Part shown: piece by piece, positions 13,718-21,826 of the stretch
Position numbering within the stretch: position 1 is the first letter of the stretch
How the letters are laid out: each line of letters begins with the position of its first letter
Assembly (NCBI GenBank): GCA_046155505.1
Contig: JBJXFK010000202.1
Span: forward strand, 1 to 23,706
DNA from: JBJXFK01 sp046155505
GTDB lineage: Bacteria; Planctomycetota; Phycisphaerae; UBA1845; Fen-1342
DNA length: 23,706 nucleotides
Reading direction: 5' to 3'
Made by a program: the position numbers and the translations under genes
The notes under the pieces: generated by a model
Told to the model about the DNA's origin: nothing
The model's database searches: none
Seen by the model: only the letters and a program-made list of their open reading frames with translations

Positions 13718-15903
13718 TCTTGGCAGACATATGCCGTCGGCTTGCCACCGATCATTTTGCGATCGGCGAGCAGCGGCGAGGCTATTCTGTCGCCGGGGCG
13801 CGCCGGATCGAGATGCGCGAGGATGCGATTCGGCAGATAGACCGCGTGCGCGATGCGAAGCAGGGATTGCGTCGCCGGCGAGTCGAGCGGGCCGACGATG
13901 GCGATTTCGACCGGGCCGGCGAGGGCGAAATCGACGCCCTGCATGAACCGCTCGCTCGCCCCGGCGCGGCCGACCAATTCGGCACCGAAGACCTGCATCA
14001 TGCGCTCCGCCCGCTGTCGCGGAGCGGGGTCGCCGGAGAAAGCCGCCAGGCGCAGCAGGTTCATCAGCATGAGCGAATTGCCGCTGGGCGTGGCCGAATC
14101 ACGCAGGTCTTTGGCACGGGTGATCAGCTTCTCGTGGTCGCTCGCCGTGAAAAAGTATCCGCCGCCGGCGTCGTCCCAGAACAGCTCGTCGGCGCGGTCG
14201 GCGAGTTGTATCGCGCGATCCATCCAGCGCCGCTCAAACGTCGCCTCATACAGCTCGATGCACGCCTCAATCAGCGCGGCGTAGTCGGTGAGAAACGCGG
14301 TCGGAAGCGTTCGGCCGTCGCGCCACGCACGATGCAGCCGTTCGTCGATCCACTGCTGATTGAACAGCGCATCGGCGGCACGCGCGGCGGCTTGCACATA
14401 TCGCGGCTCGCCAAACACGCTGCCGCCGCGCGCCAGCGAGGAGATCATCAGGCCGTTCCACTCGACGAGCACTTTGTCGTCGAGGCCCGGCGGCACGCGC
14501 TTGCCGCGCGCGGCAAGCAGTTTCGCCCGTGCGTCGGCCATGCGTGCTTCGAGCGTTTCCAGCGGGACCATGAGTGCTTTCGCCGCATCGGCCATCGAGC
14601 GCGGCAGATTCAGCACGTTCTTGGCCACACCCGGCGCATGCTGATCGTCCCAGTTGCCGCGATCGGTGACATCGTAGACATCGCAGAAGAGCTTACCGTC
14701 GGCCTCGCCAAGCGCATCGAGCACCTGCGCCCGCGTCCAGACGTAATAGCGCCCCTCTTCGCCCTCGCTGTCCGCGTCGCGCGAGCTGTAGAAACCACCC
14801 GCAGGCGACGTCAGATCGGCGAGAACGTAATCAAAGATGCCGCGGGCCGTCCGCTCGTATTGCGGCTCGCGCGTCTGCTGCCCCGCATCGACATAGATGC
14901 GGCTGACGAGCGCCTGGTCGTAGAGCATTTTTTCGAAGTGCGGCACGAGCCAGCGCGGGTCGGTGCTGTAGCGACAGATGCCGCCCGCGAGATGGTCGTA
15001 GATGCCGCCGCGAGCCATGTTGTCCAGCGTGACGTTGACTCGCGACATGAGCTTCGCAGCTTCCGCGGCGCGGCCCGTTTCGGGCGAGTGTGCCGCCGCC
15101 ACGGCCCGTCGCAGCATCAAATCGAGCGCCATGCTCGGCGGAAACTTGTTCGTGTTGCCGCTGAGCATCCCGCCGAGTTGCGAATCCATCGCACCGGCCA
15201 GCGCGTCGGCCAAACGATCGAGCAGCGCCGGCGACAGATCAATTGTTCCTTCCGCGGTCGGACGCAGCGAGTCGGCCACATAGCCGGTCAATGTCTCGGC
15301 GTCAGCGAGAATCGCATCGCGCTTCTCGCGCCAGACATCCGCGATGCGCTGACAAATGTCGATGAACCCCGGCCGCCCCCAACGCGAAGTCGGCGGAAAG
15401 TACGTTCCCGCATAGAACGGCTTCAAGTCCGGCGTCAGCCACACGCTCATCGGCCAGCCGCCCTGGCCCTGATTCAGGATCATCGTGGCCTGCATGTAAA
15501 TGTCATCGAGATCGGGGCGCTCTTCGCGATCAACTTTGATGTTGACGAACAGCTCGTTCATCACCGCAGCAATGTCGGCATCCTCGAAACTCTCGTGCGC
15601 CATGACATGGCACCAATGGCACGCGGCATAGCCGATGCTCAGGAAGATCGGCTTGTTTTCGCGGCGGGCGCGCTCGATCGCCTCCGGACCCCACTCGTAC
15701 CAATCGACCGGGTTGTGCTGGTGCTGAAGCAAATACGGAGATGTGGCGCTCTTCAGGCGGTTCGTCCACCGATGAACAGCCGGTTTTGCATTCATCGAAA
15801 TCTCTTCCTTGACGCGATTGTGCCGCTCTTCGGCGCACGCGATAAACGCCAGCGAGGCGGATGCAAGTGCAGCGATTCCAAGAGCTTTGAGCATCTGCGG
15901 CAT
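13636..15903 (-). CDS. YyaL/SPATA20-type thioredoxin-domain protein (DUF255)
   Basis: The product (755 residues from the ATG at 15903) has an N-terminal thioredoxin-like DUF255 domain with TSPYLLQHQHNPVDWYEWG, IGYAACHWCHVMAHESFED (CHWC at about 95-98) and KVDREERPDLDDIYMQATMILNQGQGGWPMSVWLTPD, then a long (alpha/alpha) barrel like that of N-acylglucosamine epimerases, including HFEKMLYDQALV, FYSSRDADSEGEEGRYYVWT and LTDYAALIEACIELYEATF. Family function is unsettled. The start is uncertain. From 15903 the protein begins with a signal-peptide-like MLKALGIAALASASLAFIAC, while an ATG at 15795 has a stronger AAGGAAGAG site and would give a 719-residue cytoplasmic form of usual length. A GTG at 15915 is also in frame. 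It converges on the DUF433 remnant. Confidence 0.9.
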   Translation of the reverse strand: MPQMLKALGIAALASASLAFIACAEERHNRVKEEISMNAKPAVHRWTNRLKSATSPYLLQHQHNPVDWYEWGPEAIERARRENKPIFLSIGYAACHWCHVMAHESFEDADIAAVMNELFVNIKVDREERPDLDDIYMQATMILNQGQGGWPMSVWLTPDLKPFYAGTYFPPTSRWGRPGFIDICQRIADVWREKRDAILADAETLTGYVADSLRPTAEGTIDLSPALLDRLADALAGAMDSQLGGMLSGNTNKFPPSMALDLMLRRAVAAAHSPETGRAAEAAKLMSRVNVTLDNMARGGIYDHLAGGICRYSTDPRWLVPHFEKMLYDQALVSRIYVDAGQQTREPQYERTARGIFDYVLADLTSPAGGFYSSRDADSEGEEGRYYVWTRAQVLDALGEADGKLFCDVYDVTDRGNWDDQHAPGVAKNVLNLPRSMADAAKALMVPLETLEARMADARAKLLAARGKRVPPGLDDKVLVEWNGLMISSLARGGSVFGEPRYVQAAARAADALFNQQWIDERLHRAWRDGRTLPTAFLTDYAALIEACIELYEATFERRWMDRAIQLADRADELFWDDAGGGYFFTASDHEKLITRAKDLRDSATPSGNSLMLMNLLRLAAFSGDPAPRQRAERMMQVFGAELVGRAGASERFMQGVDFALAGPVEIAIVGPLDSPATQSLLRIAHAVYLPNRILAHLDPARPGDRIASPLLADRKMIGGKPTAYVCQDYACNLPVATAEELRRQLELTGDPTKQ

Positions 15904-16189
15904 CTTCCTGTTCACGGGATCTTATGCGCCGAGCGCTCGCGGCGCAAGCACAAGTTGCTTCGCCTGCCGTCTGTCGACAGCGCATGCCTGATAACCGATC
16001 CGTCGCTTCTCCAGCAACCGAGTGGCGAACTTTCCTGTCCAGCTGCTTTTTTGCTGTTAGATTCAAGCTCCGCAGTGCAATTCTATGGGCGGACCGCACT
16101 TCGGTTCAGCGCTTTGTGCCGCGGCGGGAATCACTCATCCCGTTCCCAACGCTTCAGTTGCCGTGCGCCTTTCGCCCGGAGGATTCGCT
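15904..16189. other. divergent intergenic region
   Basis: This gap lies between the leftward thioredoxin-domain gene and the rightward giant secreted protein. It must hold promoters for both, but I cannot fix -35/-10 boxes with confidence. A perfect 10-bp palindrome CTGTCGACAG lies at 15971-15980 and could be an operator. An open plus frame through the second half is only the upstream extension of the next gene. Confidence 0.4.
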
Positions 16190-19100
16190 ATGCGTCAGTC
16201 CCGAATCGTCGTGTCGCTTGTAGGCCTCGCCCTGTCCGCGCCCAACGTTCACGCGCAACTCGGCTGGCACACCGGAATCGGCGGCGCCGGCTGCAACGAT
16301 GATGCGTACGCCGTAATCGTCGCTGATGTAGATGGAACTGGCTTGCTCGGCCCGCAAGTCGTTGTCGCAGGACGATTCACCGCGATTCACAACACCACCA
16401 TCAGCCGCATCGCGCGCTGGGATGGCGCGGCATGGCACGCGCTCGGCAGCGGAGTCATCATCAATAGTTCAATCCGCGCGCTCGCGGTGTTTGACGAAGA
16501 CGGTATCGGTTCGGGAGCGCCGGCGCTGTTCGCCGCCGGGTCGTTCACGAGCATTAGTCAACCTTCACCAGCCACGATCAACCGCATCGCGAAATGGACC
16601 GGCAGCGCGTGGGTCGATGTCGGCCCCGCAGGACTCGGCGCCAACGGCACGATCACCTCCCTCTACGTGTCGACGATCGGCGGAACGCCCGCGCTCTATG
16701 CCGGCGGCCTCTTTACCTCGATCGGCGGCGTCGCCGCGTCCAACATCGCGCGATGGGACGGCACAAACTGGAGCGCGCTCGGCGTTGGCGTCGATGGACA
16801 GGTGTACGCCATGTCCGACTACGGCGTCGGCGCAGCACAACGGCTGTATGTCGGCGGCAGCTTCATCAACGCCGGCGGCAACACGGCCGAGCACATCGCA
16901 GCGTGGGACGCGACGAACTGGTCCGCCGTGGGCACCGGCCTCAACGACCCGTGTCTGGCGCTCACCACTCACAACGGCGGCAGCGGGCAGAAGCTCTACG
17001 CCGGCGGGAGTTTCTCGCAAGCCGGTGGATCGCAGGCATCGCGTGTCGCGGAATGGAACGGCACCACCTGGACAGCCGTGACCGGCGCGTTCGCCGAGGG
17101 AGTGAACGACCGCGTTTTCGCGCTCAAGTCATTCGACGCGGGCGACGGTGGCGGCTCGGCGCTCTACGCCGGCGGCGAATTCACGAGTGCCGGCGATCGC
17201 CCCGCGCGGCGCGTCGCGCGCTACGACTGTCAGACCTGGTATCCGCTCAGCCAAGGCGCGGGCGATCGAGTCACGGCTCTCGCCGTCGGCCCGGCCCTGC
17301 CCAACCTCAACGGCCTCTGGACGGTCGGAGTGTTCGATGCGATGGACTTTCAGGGAGCGGGCCGCGTCGCTCGCTACGTCGCACCCGACTGCAATTACAA
17401 TAACGTGTTCGACCCCAACGAGCTTTGCGGCGGCACTACGCCCTGCCCGCTCGATTGCAACGCCAATTGCAATCTCGATTCCTGCGACATCACCAGCGGC
17501 TACTCGCTCGACTGCAATCGCAATAACGTCCCCGATGAGTGCGATCCGCCCTGCCCACCGACGCAGGCATCGCTGCCCGATGGCGGCAATTGCAGCGGCC
17601 CGCCGCCAACGCAGGCGTGGACGCGCACCGTGAAACTGCTTCGCGGCTGGCTCCAGCGCGACGGCGACCCGATTTTCGGGCGCGGCGAGGGAATCGTCGG
17701 ATGGAAAAATCGACCCGCCGACTCGAACTACATATTTGATCAATATCCGCGCCCCAAGGTCAACCTTGGCGCGTTCGATCACAAGGTGGAACGGACGAAA
17801 CGCGGCGCGCAGGACTGTTCGGGTCGTCGCCAGTTCAACTTCAACCATTTCGGCTGGCGCGAGGTCTATGGCGATGAAGGCCCCGATTTCCAGGACGTCG
17901 CCAACAACACGTTCGCAGCCCAGGTCAGCTTCTGGTTCGCGGTCGCCGAGCGCGACAAAGGGCTAAAGCTCTCTTCGCGAGTGATTCTTGAAAAAAGCAC
18001 GCGTGATTTGGATGATACGTGCGAAGGGCACCACAATGCCACTCGAATCGCGGGGCAGTTGGAGAAGTACCTGCTCGATCCGAGCGGACTTCAGGGCGGG
18101 AGCCAGATTCAGCTTCTTCGCACGATTGGACGACTGGTTTGCCCGACCGGCGCTGCCGACCCCAGCCCGAGCAGCCCGAATTGCCCGACCGAATCCACGA
18201 CGAGTTGCCCCCCGATCACCGCGAACATGATCGAATGGGCGCTCACGGACACGCCGCGCAACAAGCCGGCCCACATCCAACTCGATTGGCAGGTGCGATC
18301 GAACAGCTATCAGGGCCAGCGCGTCGGCGACCCCGTGAGCGATCGCGTCGCGGGCAATGCCGGCGGCGAAATCATCCGATACGAATTCCTCCAACGCAGC
18401 GGATCGGAGATGTACGCCAAGGCGCAAATGCACACCGACCATCTCGTGCGCACCTTGAATACCGGACACACACGCACGTTCCGTTACCTCTTCGACATCG
18501 ACGCGAACACCGCGACAGGCGATAACACCGATCCCTTGTGCGGCGCGGATTACGACGTGCGCGTCGTGCTCATCGCATCGCTGACTCCCGATCGCCGCGA
18601 GATCGTTTGCGCGTCGAGCGCGATCTACGCTTGGTGCGGGGATGAGTGGATCGAAACCGGTAACAGCCCGATTCGATTCGAGGCACTTCAGGATCGCGTG
18701 GACGTACTCGTGAGTATGACCCACTTGGGCATCTGCTCGCCCGGACGCCCCATCAATTCCTGGCTCGTCACGGAATACGACAGTCAATTCGCCGACGTGT
18801 GCCCCAACGCCCCATGCGGCACGCGCGTCTGCCTCACCATCGCGCCCGACGAAGAGTGTCCGCAAGTCGTGGAGTGGCGAACGGAATCCGACGCCGACGG
18901 GAACATCCTTTCCATCGACGTGGACCTCACCGAACCTGTCGTGCCCGTCGCCCCGAGCGATGTCGCACTTGTGCCGCAGGGAACGACGATTCCAGTACCC
19001 GTGACCATCACGATGTATGCGGCGATGAACGGATTCACCATCCTGCCGGCGTCGGGTTCGTTTTTTCCGGCAGGCATCTACACGCTAACGATCTTCGAAA

Positions 19101-20374
19101 CGATACACGACAGCAGCGGACTCCACCTCGACGGCAATCTAGACGGCACATGCGGCGGAAACGCAAGCATCGAAATCTGCATCGAAGACGAGCACACGAG
19201 CGGCGGCGGCGAGGACGGCATTCGCCGAGATGAATTCGAGCCGGCTGAGACGATTTTCGCCCAGGCCAAGAACCTGCCGCCGAACCAGCAGGTGATGATC
19301 TACCTGCTCGACGCCGGCGATATCGAGGAACCGGGCGATTTGCTCATCGATCTTTCGGACGACGGACCAAATCTTGTGACCACCACGCTGCTAGGCACCA
19401 TCCCCAATACGCCGATCGGCGCAGCGATACACCAGCGCGAGTACCGACTCGCCATCGACGTCGACCGCGACGGCTACTGGATGCCGGGCATCGATCACGC
19501 GAATGGTTACTGTGCCGCACCGTTCTCCGTCGGCGAACCGTGCGAAGAGGCACTTGACGACATGATCGCGTACTGGAGCATGGACGAAGCCGGCAACGCC
19601 CCCGCGGCGCATGAATCCGTCTTCCGAAATCACGCAGTCAAGAACGGATCGCCGCAATCCGTGCCGGGCGTGGTGGGACGCGCGCTTTCGTTCTCACCGA
19701 CCGCGAGTCTCACCGTCGCCGATGACGCCGCACTTGACTTCGGAACCTACGATTTCTCCATCGAGTTCTGGATCAACCGATCGGCGGGTGCCGGAAACGC
19801 CGTACTCTTCGAGAAAGTGAGCGCAATCGGCTGGGCGCTCGACTCGATCGGAACTGATGTCCAACTCGTGCTGCTTCAATCGCCGTTCGGAATCGGGTAT
19901 GCCAGCGTCGGCGGATCGATCACGCCCGGCGTGTGGCACCACGTGGCCTTCGTCGCCGATCGCGAGAGCGGTGCGGATGAGCTGCGCATCTACATCGATG
20001 GCCAGATCGACGTGGTCTATTCCGGCGTGCCCGTCCCCACGCTCGACAACAGCGCCGCGCTTCAGATTCTCCGCCCGAGCGGCGTGCGACCGATTATCGC
20101 GATCGACGAGCCGGCGATCTACGAAGCCGCGCTCACCAGCGCCGACGTTCAGCAGATTTTCAACACGGCGTCGCGCTGCCTCGATCTCCCGCCGTGCCCC
20201 GGAGACCTCAACGGCGACGGAGTGATCGATCTGTTCGATCTCGCATCGCTTCTGGCGAACTTCGGAACTCCGAGTGGCGCCCACGGCGGAATGGGCGATG
20301 TGACCGGCGATGGCAGCGTCGACCTGACGGACCTCGCGACACTGCTGGCGAATTTCGGATCGGGCTGCGGCTGA
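16190..20374 (+). CDS. giant secreted mosaic protein: propeller-like repeats, EF-hand-like segment, LamG domain, dockerin-like tail
   Basis: The 1394-residue product starts with a Sec signal peptide (cleavage after VHA, residue 22). Residues 25-398 contain seven units of the form LYAGGxFTxxGGxxxxxIARWDGxxWSALGxG, a pattern that suggests a seven-bladed propeller. Residues 400-457 are Cys-rich EF-hand-like repeats (DCNYNNVFDPNEL, DCNANCNLDSCD, DCNRNNVPDECD). Residues 465-725 are unassigned. About 725-880 includes RYLFDIDANTATGDNTDPLCGADYDVRVVLIAS, reminiscent of sugar-binding CBM9-like folds. Residues 888-1000 and 1010-1100 look like Ig-type beta domains. Residues 1124-1327 are a LamG (laminin-G/concanavalin-like) domain (YWSMDEAGN, FSIEFWINRS, GVWHHVAFVAD, ELRIYIDGQ). 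The last 59 residues are the dockerin-like tail. GGAGG 7 nt upstream fixes the ATG at 16190. It is probably cell-surface or extracellular; its role is unknown. Confidence 0.88.
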   Translation: MRQSRIVVSLVGLALSAPNVHAQLGWHTGIGGAGCNDDAYAVIVADVDGTGLLGPQVVVAGRFTAIHNTTISRIARWDGAAWHALGSGVIINSSIRALAVFDEDGIGSGAPALFAAGSFTSISQPSPATINRIAKWTGSAWVDVGPAGLGANGTITSLYVSTIGGTPALYAGGLFTSIGGVAASNIARWDGTNWSALGVGVDGQVYAMSDYGVGAAQRLYVGGSFINAGGNTAEHIAAWDATNWSAVGTGLNDPCLALTTHNGGSGQKLYAGGSFSQAGGSQASRVAEWNGTTWTAVTGAFAEGVNDRVFALKSFDAGDGGGSALYAGGEFTSAGDRPARRVARYDCQTWYPLSQGAGDRVTALAVGPALPNLNGLWTVGVFDAMDFQGAGRVARYVAPDCNYNNVFDPNELCGGTTPCPLDCNANCNLDSCDITSGYSLDCNRNNVPDECDPPCPPTQASLPDGGNCSGPPPTQAWTRTVKLLRGWLQRDGDPIFGRGEGIVGWKNRPADSNYIFDQYPRPKVNLGAFDHKVERTKRGAQDCSGRRQFNFNHFGWREVYGDEGPDFQDVANNTFAAQVSFWFAVAERDKGLKLSSRVILEKSTRDLDDTCEGHHNATRIAGQLEKYLLDPSGLQGGSQIQLLRTIGRLVCPTGAADPSPSSPNCPTESTTSCPPITANMIEWALTDTPRNKPAHIQLDWQVRSNSYQGQRVGDPVSDRVAGNAGGEIIRYEFLQRSGSEMYAKAQMHTDHLVRTLNTGHTRTFRYLFDIDANTATGDNTDPLCGADYDVRVVLIASLTPDRREIVCASSAIYAWCGDEWIETGNSPIRFEALQDRVDVLVSMTHLGICSPGRPINSWLVTEYDSQFADVCPNAPCGTRVCLTIAPDEECPQVVEWRTESDADGNILSIDVDLTEPVVPVAPSDVALVPQGTTIPVPVTITMYAAMNGFTILPASGSFFPAGIYTLTIFETIHDSSGLHLDGNLDGTCGGNASIEICIEDEHTSGGGEDGIRRDEFEPAETIFAQAKNLPPNQQVMIYLLDAGDIEEPGDLLIDLSDDGPNLVTTTLLGTIPNTPIGAAIHQREYRLAIDVDRDGYWMPGIDHANGYCAAPFSVGEPCEEALDDMIAYWSMDEAGNAPAAHESVFRNHAVKNGSPQSVPGVVGRALSFSPTASLTVADDAALDFGTYDFSIEFWINRSAGAGNAVLFEKVSAIGWALDSIGTDVQLVLLQSPFGIGYASVGGSITPGVWHHVAFVADRESGADELRIYIDGQIDVVYSGVPVPTLDNSAALQILRPSGVRPIIAIDEPAIYEAALTSADVQQIFNTASRCLDLPPCPGDLNGDGVIDLFDLASLLANFGTPSGAHGGMGDVTGDGSVDLTDLATLLANFGSGCG
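20195..20374 (+). other. dockerin-like C-terminal tail, copy 2
   Basis: The last 59 residues hold the loops DLNGDGVIDLFD and DVTGDGSVDLTD, each followed by LAxLLANFG. Cys is the first residue and the second-last. Length, spacing and flanking Cys agree with copy 1 at 9837-10016. Confidence 0.9.
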
Positions 20375-20391
20375 TCGCACGCAAGGCTGGG

Positions 20392-21723
20392 TCACTCGCC
20401 GCGCTGCGAAGCGACCTGCGCGGTCGAAGTCTTGTGCTTCGAGCGCTCGCCGCACACCAGCGCCGCCAGCAGCGTGCGATCGTCCACCAGCGGCGCGTTG
20501 CCCGTGTACGCCGCCACGTTGCGGTTGATCGCGTCGATCGCGCCCGCCGGCGTGTGACACGCTTTCAGAAGCAGTTGATCGAGTCGCTCGACGCCGTACA
20601 TACCGCCCTCACCATCGGCGGCTTCGACAATGCCGTCGGTATACAGCAGCAGCAGATCGCAATCCGAAAGCGTGATCGTCTTCTCCGGATACTCCGCCTG
20701 CGGCGAGATTCCCAGCGGCCAGCCCACCGCGTCGTCGAGGCTGATCACGCTGCCGCCGCGGGCGATCCGCGGCGGGTTGTGCCCGGCCGATGCATAGCTC
20801 AGCCGCCGCGTCTGCGGGTTGTAGATACAATAGAAAGCCGTGACAAACTGGCCGTTATCGACCGTGTAGCGATTCGACAATTTGTCGTTCAGGTGCCGCA
20901 GCATCGCCGACGGCGGCGTCGGTGGGCCGGGGTGGCCGTGCGCGAGCGCGTGCGTGACCGCCATCATCACGGCGGCCGGGGTGCCGTGGCCGCTCACGTC
21001 GGCGATGAACAGCCCCCATTCGCCGTCGGGCAGCGGAAATATGTCGTAATAGTCTCCGCCGGCACGCGCCGAGGTCTCGTAGTGCGCCGCAATCGTCAAC
21101 CCGGGCACAGTCGGCAATTCCGCCGGCAGCAGCGACCGCTGCATCTCGCCGACGATTTTCAATTCCCGATCGAGTGACTGATACGCACGATCAAGCTCCT
21201 GGCTCAGGACCATGTTGCGCGTAGCCCGGCCGAACAGGTTGCCCTGCCAGTGCATCATGGGCACCATCTCGCGCGGAATCACCGCGGGATCGTCGAAGAG
21301 CATGACGGCCATATTTAGCGACTGGCCATCGTCATACTGCGCGAGCGCGAAGAGCGCTTTGCTCCCCTCTAGATGCTCATAGGCCGGATCGTCTGGCGAG
21401 ATTTCGAGCGAATCGAGCAGTACCGGCTTATTTCCGTAGATGAGTTCGCCGAGCAATCCTCCGGAGAGAAGTGGCAGACGATGCTTCTCGGTCCAGGGAT
21501 TGATGTTCTGACCTTCCCAGATCCAGCTTCGCGTAATGCGATAGAAAGGAGCTTTCAGATCGCGTCGGCTCAATGCGACCAAACGTCTCACCGGGTAGAG
21601 CCGATCGAGGCCATCGGCGTATACTCGCACCATCTCCTGCGGATCGGAGATGCGGCTGATGGTGCGCATCAAGGTGTCGATGTATTCGAGTTGTTCGCGC
21701 CAGTCCGTGAAAGTGCTCATCAT
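20392..21723 (-). CDS. GAF domain plus SpoIIE/RsbU-type PP2C serine phosphatase
   Basis: The 443-residue product has an N-terminal GAF-like sensor region (about 15-170), a helical linker (NMVLSQELDRAYQSLDRELKIVGEMQRSLLP) of the type that couples sensor to phosphatase, and a SpoIIE-type PP2C domain (about 195-425). Metal-binding motifs are present: SARAGGDYYDIFPL, GLFIADVSGHGTPAAVMMAV, LSYASAGHNPP and LLLLYTDGIVEAADGEG. Such enzymes dephosphorylate an anti-sigma-factor antagonist (RsbU/RsbV type) or a related STAS protein to control a stress regulon. No STAS or anti-sigma kinase gene is adjacent. The start is one of two neighbouring ATGs (21723 or 21720); no strong ribosome site is visible. 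It lies 103 nt downstream of the hydrolase gene and converges on the giant protein gene with a 17-nt gap. Confidence 0.92.
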   Translation of the reverse strand: MMSTFTDWREQLEYIDTLMRTISRISDPQEMVRVYADGLDRLYPVRRLVALSRRDLKAPFYRITRSWIWEGQNINPWTEKHRLPLLSGGLLGELIYGNKPVLLDSLEISPDDPAYEHLEGSKALFALAQYDDGQSLNMAVMLFDDPAVIPREMVPMMHWQGNLFGRATRNMVLSQELDRAYQSLDRELKIVGEMQRSLLPAELPTVPGLTIAAHYETSARAGGDYYDIFPLPDGEWGLFIADVSGHGTPAAVMMAVTHALAHGHPGPPTPPSAMLRHLNDKLSNRYTVDNGQFVTAFYCIYNPQTRRLSYASAGHNPPRIARGGSVISLDDAVGWPLGISPQAEYPEKTITLSDCDLLLLYTDGIVEAADGEGGMYGVERLDQLLLKACHTPAGAIDAINRNVAAYTGNAPLVDDRTLLAALVCGERSKHKTSTAQVASQRGE

Positions 21724-21766
21724 CAAGATTGTACGTCTGATCGATGCCGCCGTATGGTCGAGAACC

Positions 21767-21790
21767 CGGCAACCCGCGTGGAGGTTGCCG
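21767..21790 (-). terminator. possible hairpin terminator after the hydrolase gene
   Basis: CGGCAACC (21767-21774) and GGTTGCCG (21783-21790) form a perfect 8-bp stem with an 8-nt loop, 37 nt downstream of the hydrolase stop on the minus strand. No T-run follows, so it may only attenuate or stabilise the transcript before the phosphatase gene. Confidence 0.3.
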
Positions 21791-21826
21791 ATGGTCCGAT
21801 CGGCTCGATATTCTCGAATCGACAGT

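Noticed and set aside
15971..15980. CTGTCGACAG palindrome as a regulator binding site
   Set aside because: It is a single 10-bp palindrome containing a SalI-like core. It is short enough to occur by chance, and no matching second site was seen.
13639..16302. 887-residue open frame on the plus strand opposite the thioredoxin-domain gene
   Set aside because: It is an antisense shadow of a well-supported gene in high-GC DNA. Its translation is rich in Arg, His and Ala with no recognisable domain, and it would run into the signal peptide of the giant protein gene in another frame.
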